From Eledone cirrhosa (taxonomy: Eukaryota; Mollusca; Cephalopoda; Octopoda; Eledonidae): 64,000 nucleotides of DNA. Under the pieces are notes generated by a model that saw only the letters and a list, made by a program, of their open reading frames with translations, had not been told where the DNA came from and ran no database searches. A program made the translations under genes and the position numbers. This document shows positions 26,430 through 40,000 of this stretch, piece after piece (the first letter of the stretch is position 1; each line of letters starts with the position of its first letter). The stretch is taken from assembly GCA_964016885.1 (NCBI GenBank), contig OZ024743.1:349413700-349477699 (forward strand). Reading direction: 5' to 3'.

Positions 26430-28680
26430 TTAATTCAATATTGTTTGTTTGGGTATGGTTGTTGTTATTCCATTCAGTCTTTCTGTTTAACTTTGGTCTT
26501 CTAAGCTCTATCTCAGTTGCTTCTCTGATTTGCCAGTCTGTTGAGTCATTTTTATGTTTAGATATTATTTTAATTTCTATGTTGTCTATATTACCGTCAT
26601 GTCTTTGTCTGGCGTGTTCGGATAGCAGTGAACCCTTTTTTTTGTCCTTTTAGACCCCCCCCCCCAAGTGTTGGTCTATTCTTTCTCCTATGATTCAAGC
26701 TGTCTCACCTATGTATGTCGTTGTCATGTTACTGCAAGTACCCTGTGTACAGTTTTACAGTTTATCTGGGAGTTCATTTTACATATAACACATTTCTTAT
26801 TAGTACAGTGGGTTTTCTTAAAGGGGTATGTTTTGGTGATCAGGGATGTTATGGTAGTTTCTGGCTTTTATACTACTTCAATCTTTAAATGGGTCTTTTT
26901 ACATTGGTTAGTTACCCCCCCCCCCCCCGGGGGTAGCATATACGAACATGACACTCTGGTATCTCTGGTTCTCGTACAATGAAGTGGACTTCCCTATCTT
27001 ATGTTTAGTCCTATCTAAGCTATTCCATGATTTGCTCCTGTTTAATGGGCAAGTTCTTTTCATGTCCATTTCTATGAAGGTCTCATACTTCTCCGTGGCT
27101 CCCTTTGGTTGTAGCCAGAGAACTGCATGCGGTTGATGAAATGTTGGATGTGTCTTTCCATTTCAATTGGGTCGCACATGCGGGACACATCCTGCGTCAC
27201 TCCTACCAAGTCTGCGATCAGAATATTAAACTTAGCACTATTGGACATTGCTGAGTTTTTCAGTATCAGGTATTTAGAGGCCATGGGTTTAACATAGTGT
27301 GAGTGGAGAATTTGGGACCTCTTGTCTATAGTGTTAATCCAAAGTTCCGTGTCTAATACTGGTAGTCTATTCTTAGGGTGTTTGGAAGAGTAGTCAACAG
27401 TTACAGTTATACTCTTGTGTGTGGAGTTAGCTATCTGCTGGATGCTTTCCATTGTTCTATCTTCTAAATCATGTTCATTAGTACTCTCTTGTGGTGGTGT
27501 TTTTATTACTATATTAATATCGTCTACCTAACGAGAGTACATGACGAGCTCTATGGAGCTCTCTTCAAGGAGTTCTTTGAGTCTCCTTTCCCACCAGATT
27601 GGCAACAGCACCAGCTATGTTGACGCCAATGGCAGCTCCCTCATTCCGGGTGTAGATCTTTTCGTTAAATTTAAACATATGTCCCTTTAGGGTAGTTTTA
27701 ATACTAGCCCCTATTGCATGTGCAACCCTTTTTTTCACCTGATCATTGTTTTGGGGTATCCGTATGGCTTTGGTCCATCCATTCCATCTTCCCATGGGAG
27801 TCTTTTTAGCCACTGAGGTTATGGTGTGGGGGGGGTCTACCTCTTATGGGTGTACCGGGGCAGAAACAGCTAAGTTCATGGTTATCTAGGTACTCGGTGT
27901 CATAAGTAAGTCAACGTAGGAGGCCCAGTTCACCTGTGTCGACGTCGCAGAGCTCCACTTCGCTCTCACTGATTATTTCCACAGCAAAATCAATGTTAAT
28001 GGATGGGTACAGTAATACTACATCCATACTGCCTATTATGCAGTTAGATAAATTTTTCTTCTTGTTGCACTCGTTGATTCTGCTGAGGAGGTCCTCTGGG
28101 TCGTATAATCATCGAGAGGAAGTAGATCCTGTAGTTGCTAGCAATATTGGCTCCGCATACAGGTCTTGTTAGTGGTCCTGTCGTCGGGTCGTCGGTTGTC
28201 TTATGGGCTTTGCGGAGCCCATATAAGGGTGGTATGTCATTGTTAGACGCTTGGAAATTGTTGGCAGTGCGTCTGCTTGGCTTTAGGATGTCGGTCCACA
28301 TCATCATGTGAGCGTTGAGGATCTGCTCGCTCTCTCTCCTCATGTGTTTGTTGTGTTGTTTCGCTCGTGTTGAGGAGGTGGGGTTATATAGAATTGATAT
28401 AGTTCGGCATGCTGTCTATTGACATCCGACCAGATTTATCTCTGGGTAGACACACTACCTCACCATCCCTTGTGCGCTACAGGTTTCCTTCCAAGTTGTT
28501 TGATTTCTGGTCTGCGTTGTCTCTTAGTATATTGGTCTACTACCTGCCTAAGCTTATTTCTAGCTGTGGTAAACTGTGCCTCGTCTATTTATTGTGGTAT
28601 ACAAACTCTTTTATTAAAAGCTAATTTAGTGGGATAAATTTTGTTCATCTTGTATGTTTTGTCAGCTTGGTTAAAGAAGA
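26430..28680 (-). pseudogene. Penelope-like element PLE3, nearly full coding span, degraded
   Basis: Read rightmost to leftmost on the minus strand: an N-terminal block VVCLPRDKSGRMSIDS (near 28,450), QILNAHMMMWTDILKPS, PLYGLRKAHK and TRPVCGANIASNYRIYFLS (28,200-28,090), IYTRNEGAAIGVNIAGAVAN (about 27,640), VDYSSKHPKNRLPVLDTELW (27,390-27,330), MERHIQHFINRMQFSGYNQR (about 27,130), then the GIY-YIG C-terminus SEHARQRHDGNIDN, then DWQIREATEIELRRPKLNR, ending near 26,440. The order is that of Penelope-like RT plus GIY-YIG. The fragment at 5,164-5,960 is the same family. Numerous frameshifts, and runs of C (26,657; 26,915) mark decay. No end repeats were found. Confidence 0.85.
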
Positions 28681-29734
28681 GTTTCTATATTACTAAAATT
28701 GTAGTATTCTCAGCTGAATACTGTATGTATAGCGAAACAGCGGGATAAGATATAAGCACATATTGAACGGTGAGCGAGAGAGAAAGGAAGTGATGGAAAA
28801 GGAGAGGGTTAGAAGGAGAGAGATATATATACGGATATATAGAGATTCTGCAGTGCTGAGACCGTTGAGAACACTAATCATGTCAGTACTCGGTAAATAG
28901 GGAGATATGGAGATATAGAATGGGTATAGACATATTTAAAATTTCGACACACTCACACACATATTTATATATATATATATAGAGAGAGAGAGAGGAAGAG
29001 AGAGATGGGTGTGCGTCTGTGTGTGTATTTATAAATATATATATATATATGAATGTTTAACTTTCCTTACACAAAGAACATTTTATTCTATTTTTAATTC
29101 TTTTGCTTCTATTAATATGGTTTATGTTATTTCCTTATTACTGAATTTAGCTTGCATAATTGTTGCAGTTTTTTTTTCTTAATATATTCTATTAATGATA
29201 TTCTTATAATTGTTGTTACATCAATTAATAAGTATTGTTAAACTTGTAAGGTCTAGTTGTATTCCTGTAACAGTATTTTAATGTATTAGTCAAGCAAATC
29301 AATGTTTAGCCACAGCACGTTTTATTTTTATTACTTATCAATTTTAATTGCATGTTTGCTTTAAAGGTATTTTAAATATGTTTACGTTTTCGGAATAGAG
29401 ATGTTCGGACATGTGGTCGGTATGCTATTTACGATCTTTAATAGAATCAGAAGAAACCAATACAGTAGTATTTGTTTCCTCACTGTATTGATAGAAACGT
29501 TCGTAAAGCAATGAAATAATTTAAGTTAATCCTGCTTGTTGCCATTCATTGTATATATGCTCAAGGGTATTGTAAAACTACTTGGAACGGCAGAAATTTG
29601 CCGATTGGATTAAACTTTGAACAGTCCACTTACCTATCTTGCTGTGGTCTATAGAAATGCATTTGAGCTATGAATTATTTTTACCTTTTTATGGTCGTGT
29701 TATCAACACATCTAATCTTTTATATATATAAAAT
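28681..29734. other. AT-rich DNA, nothing recognised
   Basis: Short (TA)n(GA)n tract at 28,965-28,995 and (TA)n at 29,033-29,050. Otherwise no recognisable feature. Confidence 0.65.
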
Positions 29735-30010
29735 TTAAAGTCTAAAGTCTGTCTTAAACCAGAAGGCTCATTTGGCCGGTGCTTATCCCGGTGTGAATCG
29801 ACTGAGTGTACAAGAATCCCCCTGGATAGGGCGGCAGTCCATCGCAGGGTTAAACCCCCAACTATTGCTGGTACTTATTTTCAGCTGAGAATATTGGAGC
29901 AACATGAAATCAAGTGTTTTGCTCAAGAGCACAACATGCAACCCAGGAATCGAACCCACGACATTATGATCGCAAGTTCTACACCCTTATAACTAGGCCA
30001 CGTACTTCCA
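29735..30010 (-). mobile_element. tRNA-derived SINE of a second family
   Basis: On the minus strand the head reads GTGGCCTAGTTATAAGGGTG (box A) and, about 35 bases on, GTGGGTTCGATTCCTGGGTT (box B, close to the GGTTCGANTCC consensus). A body of about 190 bases follows, including AGCACCGGCCAAATGAGCCT-like sequence near the 3' end and GCGATGGACTGCCGCCCTAT. The box spacing suits a Pol III SINE. It differs from the family at 2,211. The assignment comes from promoter structure only. Confidence 0.8.
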
Positions 30011-30365
30011 CATTATATATATATATATTTATATGTGTTCGTGTGTGTGTATCAGTATGTAAATATGCGTTTGTTTGTGGCATTGTTAACTTTTTCTGTG
30101 TTAATCTTTACTAAACTATATTTAACAAATAAAATTGCTAAATCTTCCTTTGTGTTGAATGGAGATACTGAGAACACGATTCCAAAGAACTTAGTGAAAA
30201 ATATCTATTTAATTGAATGACATAAAAAAATAACTTATTAAATAATGGTTAATTTCTGGAAAAAGAATTGATAACAAAATGAAACATGCAAATGTTATCT
30301 TAGACGAAATGGTAATTGATATTAAACATCTGAAGACTTATAGCATTACTAAATCAACACCCTAA

Positions 30366-30552
<187 letters not shown>

Positions 30553-30666
30553 ACATATGATATATTGCATAATATATGGGATGAGTAGAAAGCTGATATG
30601 CCTTTGAAATTTTGGATATTGAGCATAGAAAATTACGTATATAAATTTAATCGAATATATTTGTAC

Positions 30667-30708
<42 letters not shown>

Positions 30709-30801
30709 CTCATATAAAATATGTGTACATACATATAATAGAAAACATAGAAAATATAATGAAGATAATTTCTATTATATATTGCGTCCTACACATATTC
30801 A

Positions 30802-30872
<71 letters not shown>

Positions 30873-31196
30873 GCAAATGTTTATATACACACAGTTTCTG
30901 TGTACACTTGAGTAATTGCAAATACATACATGTACCATTCAAATACACACACACACGTAAACAAAAACATTCATACACATATATATTTATGTGTGGGTGT
31001 ATTATTGTATGTGACTGAGTTTATATGTGGTACAGTGTGCTTTTGTGCAACACAAAACAAGTAATATACGAGATACCATAGAAAATTGATATTAAAATTA
31101 AATGATAGGAGCATCGTAAATTCTTATTAAAAAACATACACGCGTACATATTTGCTAATGCGTTTACACTGAAACATAATTACATATAATAATATG

Positions 31197-31207
<11 letters not shown>
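30553..31207. other. AT-rich DNA with two (TA)n tracts
   Basis: TA tracts at 30,669-30,706 and 30,806-30,862 and scattered CA repeats. No gene recognised. Confidence 0.8.
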
Positions 31208-31268
<61 letters not shown>

Positions 31269-31271
31269 TGT

Positions 31272-31363
<92 letters not shown>

Positions 31364-31404
31364 GTGTGGGTGTGTGTGTGCGTGTGTGTGTTGGTGTGTG
31401 TGTC
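31208..31404. repeat. (TG)n microsatellite, nearly 200 bp
   Basis: Almost pure TG run with a few A, C or G substitutions. The Cys-Val and His-Thr frames of 60-96 codons are artefacts. Confidence 0.98.
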
Positions 31405-31682
31405 ATTACCATGTACAGATGAAAAATATTAATGAGATACGATTTGTGTTGCACACATTGACATCATCAAGAACGCGCATCTAATGTAGTGTTCACACGA
31501 GCAAATGAAAGAAACCTCACATATATCAACATTATATCTTACTCTGAATATAATGTGTGTTTTTTTAAAAAAAATAAAACTAATAAAATATTTGAAGTAC
31601 ACGTTTTCCCCTCTTTTTGTTATAAAATGATAAATATTAAATTCCATTAATTCATTAATGCAATATATATATATATATATAT

Positions 31683-31756
<74 letters not shown>

Positions 31757-33552
31757 TATGCATACACACACACACATACAGAAAGACACACATAAATATA
31801 TACACTCACATAGACACACACAAGTATATATATATATATATATATTCATTAAAATATAAACGACGTGTGCCTTAGTTAAGGGAGATATATGCTATTGTAC
31901 AGAGCTTCTATTTATTTATTGAAACGTAAATATATTCAGACATATACACTCACACTGACGCATACACACACACATGCATTCGCATATATATATGAAGCGT
32001 GGTAAGTGTTTGTGACTGAGTTCTTTGTGTGTCTGTGTATATGTGTACGATCGCATGCATTGCATATTTGAAATACATCCTACCAAATTAATCTTGGATA
32101 TTACTGACAATCTCGCACAGATTTCTATTCTGTAGTCATTCTTTTAGCAGTATGAATATCAATAAAAAAAATAACAATATAAAACGTTTGTCAACCGTTG
32201 CTGATTCTCTTGTCAACCCCAGTACCATTTTTTCTTTTCTCTTCAGAGAGATCTTGGCAAGAGATGCCTCTAGATTAATTCAGGTCAACTACGATTTAAG
32301 GTGGCTTAAATCCGTTCTGTTTAAGATTATCCTCATCCATATTCGGATTCTCGGAATGATCGATACGTGCCCTTCAGATACATTACATCAGGATTGAAAT
32401 AAACAACAAATTACCAGTGTAGGAGATTCTTTTATAGGTTTGTTGTATCATAGTTGTAGTAGAAGGGGTGTAATTATCAAATATTTAACTATTACAAAGA
32501 GGATAGAGTAATCCAACACTGAGAAAGTTTGAACATGTTACAATGCTTATTACGTCAACCGGACGTTTAATCTTTTAGGTACAAGCTAAAAATGTTTTTA
32601 ATTAGTGGCCAGGGATTTTTTGGCGTAACATCTATCGTTCTCAGTTGGTGTCCGAGAGATGCGGGTTCGATTCTTCACCGGTGCTTCATTCCACGTTAGT
32701 GAAAATTATATACTCTTTGCAACGGAATTGGAGCCATCTTGCTACGTATTTGGCAAAATTATTTCGAACTTTCCTACTGAAATCCAGCATGGATTACTGA
32801 AAAATTGTCCATGAATATATGGATATTTTAACCTTAAATAATTTGTATTTTCAGAAGACAACTTTTCAAACATCAACCCTGTAATACGGTTTTTGCAATT
32901 GGGCAATTACTTTATCACACTGCTCGGAATGGATTGGGAAAATTAAACGCATGATTTTGTAAATACAGAAATTATAAACGATTTTTACATGAGACGATTT
33001 TTAAATGAGGACAATCAATTTTAGGAAGTAGATACGTCTCTAAAAGCTCCATGTTACTCCAAATTGTGTTTCATGAACATCGAAAATGAAGCAGATAAAT
33101 TGCGTATATCCCATGGCGTAACTGAGTCGATAGTTGTACAGAGAGTGTAATTATGGGCAAATGATAACTGGGTTTCTTGAGCCATATGTATGAATCCTCA
33201 TAAACATTATTTGCAAACTGACTAAATCCGTGGAATGATAATTGACAAATCCAATAGGCTACTTAGATATTAATTAACGCCTGTCGTTTCTGATGGTGCG
33301 TCTGAAAGTGATATATTGATGCAATGAGGATGAGAAATGACCAAACTTTTTATATAGAATTAACTTCCTCGAACAATTCTTATGTTTAAATGTAGATCTA
33401 GCGCTACGACACTAAATTTTAGCAAACGCTGTAAATATTCGCCAGATATATAATACGCTTAACGATTGTTATACTGAAAGGACTGTTGGCTGAAATATAT
33501 ATGCTGTAGAGACCATCTCAATTTTAAAGAATTATAGGGATTAGGCCCAAAA
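31405..33552. other. AT-rich DNA with (TA)n, no gene recognised
   Basis: (TA)n at 31,663-31,750 and short CA/TA tracts to 31,845. A box-B-like GCGGGTTCGATTC occurs at 32,659 but without a convincing box A. The frame at 32,152-32,397 has no similarity that I recognise. 32,400-33,550 shows nothing else. Confidence 0.65.
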
Positions 33553-33567
33553 CATTATTATTATTAT

Positions 33568-33624
<57 letters not shown>

Positions 33625-33650
33625 CAGCAGCAGCAGCAGCAGTAGTAGTG

Positions 33651-33689
<39 letters not shown>

Positions 33690-33722
33690 AGTCAGTAAGT
33701 AGTAAGTAAGTAAGTAAGTAAA
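33553..33722. repeat. (TAG)n trinucleotide array
   Basis: TAG/GTA units with a (CAG)6-like patch at 33,625-33,641, ending in (TAAG)n at 33,700-33,720. The poly-Leu minus frame is spurious. Confidence 0.96.
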
Positions 33723-33814
33723 AGTCGGAACGGGAAGAATAAGAAATAAGAACGAGCTCCAAGAAATATGTAAAGATTAGTTGTTGATATGCTTGAAGAA
33801 AATATCTGTCGCTC

Positions 33815-33923
33815 TCTCCCTCTTTTGCTCTCTCTCTCTCTCGATCTTTCTCTCTCTCTCTCTTCACCTATCTATCTCTCTCTCCCTCCCTCTCTATATT
33901 TCTCTTCATCTCTCTCTCTCCCT

Positions 33924-34018
<95 letters not shown>

Positions 34019-34039
34019 ATGTGTGTGTATGTGTGTGTG

Positions 34040-34073
<34 letters not shown>
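33815..34073. repeat. (CT)n(TA)n(TG)n(TA)n compound microsatellite
   Basis: Pyrimidine CT/CCCT block to 33,952, TA to 34,013, TGTG to 34,042, then TA. Frames crossing it are spurious. Confidence 0.96.
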
Positions 34074-34075
<2 letters not shown>

Positions 34076-34529
34076 CAAGAACTCACAAACAGATGTACAG
34101 ACAACAAATGTGGTTCAGTGTATGTGTATATATATATATGTTTATATCATAAGATCAAGGGAATGAAAGGTGAAATACCAGTTTGTCTTTGATATGGAGA
34201 CGTTAGCTATTATATACTACAAACCTTCTTCTAATTGGTCTGTTTGTATACTTAAGGATAGCCCTCCGATAATAAATGTGTATGAGGACATTAATATAGA
34301 GAAAGAAACGTCCGAAATGTGTAGAAAGAATTTAAAAAATAGATGATAAGAGTGGGATTTTATCTAGAATCTGAAAGAAGTACGTGATAAATATATAGCT
34401 ATTAATGATAGGATGGGTTTTGTGGAAGAATGCCTCCTGTGAAGTCGGTTGGTTCTGTTTTCTTTTACTGTGAATAAAAATGAATTCACGAATACACATT
34501 CGTTTATGCAAACGTATACATATAACAAT

Positions 34530-34534
<5 letters not shown>
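34074..34534. other. AT-rich DNA, nothing recognised
   Basis: No gene or repeat recognised. Confidence 0.6.
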
Positions 34535-34593
<59 letters not shown>

Positions 34594-34630
34594 CCTGTGT
34601 GTGTATGTTTGTGTGTGTTTGCGTATATAG

Positions 34631-34665
<35 letters not shown>

Positions 34666-34694
34666 TGTGCGTGTGTGTGCGTGTGTGTGTGTTG
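34535..34694. repeat. (TA)n(TG)n compound microsatellite
   Basis: TA run to 34,575 followed by interrupted TG. It directly precedes a terminal-inverted-repeat element. Confidence 0.96.
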
Positions 34695-34696
34695 TG

Positions 34697-34990
34697 CATA
34701 TGAAAATGAGAAAACTCATTAATAACAGTCGTTAAAACACCCAAATGCTGTCAAAGAAAAAGAACGGTGAAAAGGCTCAGAGAGCAGAGACCAGCGGTCA
34801 GTGATTGGCAGTGACATGCAGATGAAATAGAGAAAATATTGAAAGAGGAGGAGTATTTTGGCGCAGAGAAGTAACTGGAAGTAACCACTTGTCTGAGTCC
34901 TCTGACATATGTTTGCACATCCCTGTCTTTGACAGCAGTTGGATGATTTAAGGACTGTTCTAGCGATGAGTTTTCTCATTTTTATATGTA
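34697..34990. mobile_element. Non-autonomous terminal-inverted-repeat element (about 290 bp)
   Basis: The left end AAAATGAGAAAACTCAT (34,701) and the right end ATGAGTTTTCTCATTTTT (34,967) are inverse. The arms continue imperfectly for about 52 bases up to ATGCTGTC / GACAGCAG. The 180-base interior encodes nothing recognised. It is consistent with a MITE. The target duplication is unclear because the flanks are TA-rich. Confidence 0.7.
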
Positions 34991-35985
<995 letters not shown>

Positions 35986-36657
35986 TCTGTATCTTCTATT
36001 ACTCTTTAGAGAAGCCAAGGGTAAATAGTTTTGGTAACCGCTAACGAGCGACAAACAGGACTGCCAATTACTCCCCTTAAGTAAGTGACATAGTCACTAC
36101 TTTAAAATTCATAGCGAATGGTCTTCAAATTGTTTTTAATTAAACATAGTGTATATTATCAAATATACTATATATACATTCATGTATATATCGCTATTTC
36201 AGAGCACCAACACTAATACATAAATATATATGTTCATATGCATACACATAAAACATGAGTGTGTATGTGTGCTGAATAGTATCATAATAGTATGGCAAAT
36301 ACAACGAAATATTAAATGAGAGATGTTCTGCAATTAACAATAGATTATTCTACATAGCTACTCACTATCATTAACCATTAAACTCATTGTGAATATTTTA
36401 ATCACAAATCCAGATCACTATCAATATAAGCAACATGAACAATCTTCCTTTTTCATTCCAGTCATGGTTACCTCCACGACCTTAACAATTAGCACCACCC
36501 CTACATATTACCACCAGCAACACCACCCTCATCATTATCTTAATAATAATTTTAAAAAATAATGACAATAATACTATTGTCTCCTAACTTTCTCATTAAT
36601 GTCACTATCATAAAAATTGTTTTTTCACCATATCAGATACATAATCACCACCATATC
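35986..36657. other. AT-rich DNA, one dispersed repeat
   Basis: 36,105-36,170 is a diverged copy of the repeat at 16,785. The rest, up to the (AAT)n at 36,658, has no recognisable feature. Confidence 0.65.
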
Positions 36658-36762
<105 letters not shown>

Positions 36763-36766
36763 TTTC

Positions 36767-36772
36767 TTTATT
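36767..36772 (-). promoter_or_regulatory. Poly(A) signal AATAAA at the LINE 3' end
   Basis: AATAAA lies 6 bases before the (ATT)n tail on the minus strand. The equivalent hexamer is at 46,770-46,775 (copy B), 52,682-52,687 (copy C) and 58,246-58,251 (copy D). It is the only conserved signal I see at the extreme 3' end of all four copies. Confidence 0.7.
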
Positions 36773-37023
36773 AACCACAAGGGTTTACATAAAGTAGACA
36801 TTAAGGACAGTGCAGGACAATGCAGGACGGTACAAATGGGCATTTCTGCGTGTAAAAAAAACAAAAACAGAGGATGTAACAAAAATAACAATGAAAATAA
36901 CAATGAAAAATTCCCCAATAGGGGGGAGACTTCGGAGGGACATTTGTGGAGAAAGCCCAGTAAAAAGCCACAATGACCCTGACCACCAAGGCAAGTGCCC
37001 TCTCCCAGTTTTCCACCTTTAGT

Positions 37024-40000
37024 TTACAGATATATACTCAGAGTCGGCCCATTCACTCGGGCCATTCTTGCTTCTCTCACCCATCTTTCAACAAAATGCT
37101 GGGAAGAGAGCACTTCCCTCTCTACTCTGATTTTCCTTTTCAAATGAAATTTGAAAAAGTCAATCAGAGCATCACCGAAGAGGTAAGTGCTCGTCTTCAG
37201 CCCTTTCAAACGTGTCCACCATACTATCTCTTTCGCCATGGCCACCAGACAGATAAAAACTGCCTGCCCTTCCCGGCTAAAGGAGGAGGGCGGGGCAATC
37301 CTCACGATAGACTCAGATGATAGCTGGATCCGTCCTAAACGCGACAGCAGGTGTTCGACATAAACCCACAAGTCAGCAATTTTCGGACACTGGACGAGTG
37401 CGTGCAGGACGGTTTCGTCGCCATGCGCGCATCTCGGACATGCCCGGCTGACGGCACCTCCATGCCTGTAGAGTTTATCCCGAACTGGCAAGGCTCCTCG
37501 GTAGCACTGCCAGGCCAGAGATTTCTGGAAGTTGTCCATAGGCCCTGGCCCGAAAGTTCTTCCGAAGAGATTGGCTAGTTGATTTTCGTCGACGCCTAGA
37601 GTTTCCCCAAGTACGTCGTCGCTCTTCCCCTCCACTAATCCTCTATAGAACGCCGAGGTGGAGTTTCCACCGATCACATTGCCCGATTGGTCGAGGGCTG
37701 TGAGCGCCTGAAGACATTCCAGTCTCCAGGCGCTCCCTCTCGGTCTTCGCTTGACCCAGGACTGCAGCTCCGTCAAGGAAACGAGCTGGGGAAAAACGCG
37801 TCTAGCAAACGGCGACCACACCTGATCACCGTCGAGGAAGAGGTGCAGATGTCGTAGCCTGAGCGCGTGCCTGCGCATCATCAGCCACGGCATGCCCAGC
37901 CCTCCACGTAGCGGGTGTTGACAACAGATGGACCGCCTGACCATCGGAGCACGTCCCTTCCACAAAAAGCGAAAGAGCAAACGCTCCAGCGCAGTCAGGC
38001 GAGGCTTAGAACAAGGTACGACGGTTAGGCGGTAGCAGATGACAGACGCGATGTACGCGTTAGCCACCTCCGCTCGACCTTTCAGGGATAGCTTCCTCTC
38101 CGCCCATTTCTGGGTGAGAGAAGCCACCCTGCTCGTCACCTCGTCCCAGTTTTTGTCCGTCTGGAGGTCCGGACCGAACCAGACCCCTAGCAATTTAACC
38201 GGTCCGTCCGTCCAGCGCCCGACGACGCTGTTGGACGGCATGGACCTGCCTCTCCAGGTGCCGAGCTGCAGGCCCACTGACTTTTCCTGGTTGATCATTG
38301 CTCCTGTCACCGCTTCGTATTCTCTTAGTGTAGTGCCGATCGCCTCGATGTGTTTGGCGTTCGACACCACTACGGTGACATCGTCCGCATATGCTGACAC
38401 GGATCTTCCGCATCCTAGTTCGCGCGGGACTCCCCTCAACGTCTCCAGTTTGTGCAGTAATGGCTCGAGCGTCAATACGTACAAGAGGGACGAGAGGGGA
38501 CATCCTTGGCGGACCGAGCGCATGATGTTGAACGGTTCCGACAGGTGACCGTTCACTCTCACCACAGAGCAGATGTCGCTGTGCATGGCAGCGATCCAGC
38601 CTCTGAAGACGGGCCCAAAGCCAGCCGCCCTCAGGACTGCCGCTAGGTAACGATGGTCGACCCTATCGAAAGCTTTCGACTGATCTAAATTGATCAAGGA
38701 CCCACCCGTGCCAGGTTCCCTAGCTACCCTCTCTACGATGTATCGCATGCGGTGGAGGTTGTCGTGGATGGATCTGTCGGGAATGGCGCATGTCTGCGCC
38801 TCTCCCACCAGACCACCAACGACAAGCGCCAACCTCTTTGCTAGCACCTTGGCCAAAATCTTAAACTCTGTGTTTAGCAGAGTTATGGGCCGGAAATTGT
38901 CTATGTTATCCCCCTTGTTCGGATCCTTTCTCAGCAGTGCCACCGCTCCTCGGCTCACAAAACTGGGAATTCTCCCGTTCTGTTGCCAGTTGCAGTAGAC
39001 GTCTGCCAAGAGGCCTCCGAACAAGTCTGGCATCTGTACGTAAAGTTCATAGGGCAGACCATCCAAACCAGGCGATTTACCCCTTGTGCAGCCAGTCATT
39101 GCCTCCCGTACTTCAGCGGCTGTTATCGGCTTTTCGCAACACTTCGCCTCAGTGGCCGAGAGCCGCGGCAGTCCGTCGAGGTAGACACTAAAGTCCATCC
39201 CTCTACCCGGCCCCCCGCTGCCCCCGAACAGCTGAGCGAAGTGTCGCTGAAAAGCTTCCCACAATTGCCCGGGATCGAGTAGCATGCGCCCGTCGTGGTC
39301 CACCAAAGACCGGATCGTGGCTTTGTTGCCACGACGCGCCTCCGCCACTCGGGCCCATTGAACGGCTTTCGTCCCCTCGTGTCTGAGAGCACGCACCCTA
39401 GCTCTGACAACGCAGCCTTCGTGCTTTGCATTGAAGAATTGGTCAAGGGCCAATTTCGCCGCAAGCACGTCGGTCGCAATGCCTTTGCTAAGCGCCTCGT
39501 CTAATTTTCTAACTAGTTCTCCCTCTGCTCTATTTTTCTCTATTGCTAAAGCCTTACTAAACCTAATCGATTCTATTCTAATCGCTCTTTTCAGAGCAAA
39601 CCACCACTTGTTGTTGACGATGGCCCCCGTCAACGCCCGCTTAACTAGTTCGCTAATCCGGTCTCTGTAGGCCTTGCGCGCTGGTAAGGACGCGTTTAGC
39701 TTCCAGTAGCCGGGTCCTCGTCTATGAAGCCTATCTAAGTCAAGCACACAGGTCACGAATTTGTGGTCCGTGTAGCTGACTATCTTGAATTGTGGACAGC
39801 CTATGCTAGACCTATCTATTTCCCTACAAAATACTCTATCTAGATATGATCTGGATGACCCTATGCGGTTTGTCCAAGTCCACATTGGCACATTCGGGAA
39901 ATCCAATCGGTACCTGTCAGACAGTTCAAAACGCCTGAGCAGGTTGGTGAGGCTCTTGCACCCTCCACCCCTATCCGCTAATCCCACACAGTCCCAGCGT

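Noticed and set aside
32625..32705. Possible tRNA or SINE head around GCGGGTTCGATTC
   Set aside because: A box-B-like sequence exists, but I cannot find a box A at proper distance or a fold into a cloverleaf.
38039..38548. Plus-strand frames over the LINE ORF2 regions (for example 38,039-38,548, 47,994-48,503, 59,154-59,915)
   Set aside because: They mirror conserved minus-strand RT codons in every copy, so they are shadows of the real reading frame.
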